Below, piece after piece: positions 63,531 through 64,000 of a stretch of 64,000 nucleotides of DNA. A program made the position numbers and the translations under genes. The notes under the pieces were generated by a model, which saw only the letters and a program-made list of their open reading frames with translations, searched no databases and had not been told where the DNA came from. Source of the stretch: Phytoseiulus persimilis. Taxonomy: Eukaryota; Arthropoda; Arachnida; Mesostigmata; Phytoseiidae. The stretch is taken from positions 16,260,211 to 16,324,210 of the forward strand of contig CM075104.1 of the NCBI GenBank assembly GCA_037576195.1. The letters are read 5' to 3'. Position 1 is the stretch's first letter. Every line of letters starts with the position of its first letter.

Positions 63531-64000
63531 CAGCACAAACTTTCTTGGACGGGCTGATCAATATTTACTGTGAACATGATCATCAGTTGTTGGATTTACT
63601 TGAGTGAAAGTAGAGAAACCGATAGCCGCCATGATCAAGTTCCATGTGATCGAAGTTCCGAAATTGAGAGCTCATACGATCATTGATACGAGGTCGATAT
63701 ACGATTTAACTGTATTCCTGATTCTCTTGGAAGGAGTCGAGTGCCATCAGCTAAGATCGGTACCCGGCTCCGAGGAATCCGCTTACTCGATTACAGAATA
63801 ACAATGAAGAGCTGCTCTCGAATTGAAAATTCACAATTTCGGCAATTCTTCGTGAACGGAGTCACCCAGGGACTGTTTCTTCGTGCTCATTTCTGTCACA
63901 CATTCTTGTCATTCTGCTGTTCTCCATGACGTGCATGGAAATTGATATAATATCGGTCAAATCGATAAGTTAAATTCGCTGACATGGAAACCAACCTTGA
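63531..64000. other. Intergenic DNA to the window end
   Basis: A short plus-strand frame from about 63,604 (VEKPIAAMIKFHVIEVPKLR) is coding-like but only 65 codons long and unsupported. Nothing else is seen. Confidence 0.4.

Noticed and set aside
1-64000. CRISPR arrays, operons, ribosome binding sites, phage or plasmid modules
   Set aside because: Nothing of the kind is present; spliced genes and transposon relics show a eukaryotic nuclear sequence.

Overview
This window is nuclear DNA of a eukaryote, almost certainly an arthropod. The evidence is an eight-exon ionotropic-receptor (IR) gene, a protostome branch of the ionotropic glutamate receptors, whose exons are separated by short GT-AG introns of about 84-181 bp. 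The rest is mostly gene-poor DNA with degenerate repeats, no operons, no ribosome binding sites and no long bacterial-type ORFs. Base composition looks close to half GC, which is unusual for an insect and would fit some chelicerates such as predatory mites. That placement is inference; nothing in the window fixes the species.

Two protein-coding genes are well supported. At 19.23-20.17 kb (+) lies an intronless 313-residue multi-pass membrane protein of unknown family. At 28.4-30.6 kb (-) lies the IR gene, for which I could join eight exons with matching splice phases; its extreme N-terminus is not resolved. Several other stretches read like coding DNA but could not be assembled into a gene: 11.77-12.32 kb (-), 13.52-13.90 kb (-), 32.8-33.9 kb (+), 34.6-37.6 kb (-), 38.84-39.13 kb (-), 41.2-42.1 kb (+) and 47.7-48.5 kb (+). 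They are listed at low confidence, because ORFs of 100-150 codons are expected by chance in a window of this size.

The most striking content is a set of inverted-repeat (foldback) elements. The two largest, at 52,168-53,172 and 56,345-57,648, have arms of about 360 and 490 bp and both begin and end with AAGGGTCTCG. They look like members of one non-coding family. The first has inserted into an older repeat that has a second copy at 21.8-22.9 kb; the two copies share a short translatable core. Smaller or older inverted repeats lie at 5.22-6.22, 20.22-20.60, 20.84-21.03 and 24.36-25.35 kb. Two short retrotransposon relics are recognisable from the Cys-Cys-His/Asn-Cys knuckle found at the C-terminus of non-LTR reverse transcriptases (6.57 and 53.86 kb). 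A further dispersed repeat pair is at 26.1 and 63.2 kb.

No rRNA, convincing tRNA, CRISPR array or bacterial-type regulatory element was found. The remaining intervals, many kilobases long, hold nothing I can name beyond microsatellites and short hairpins.
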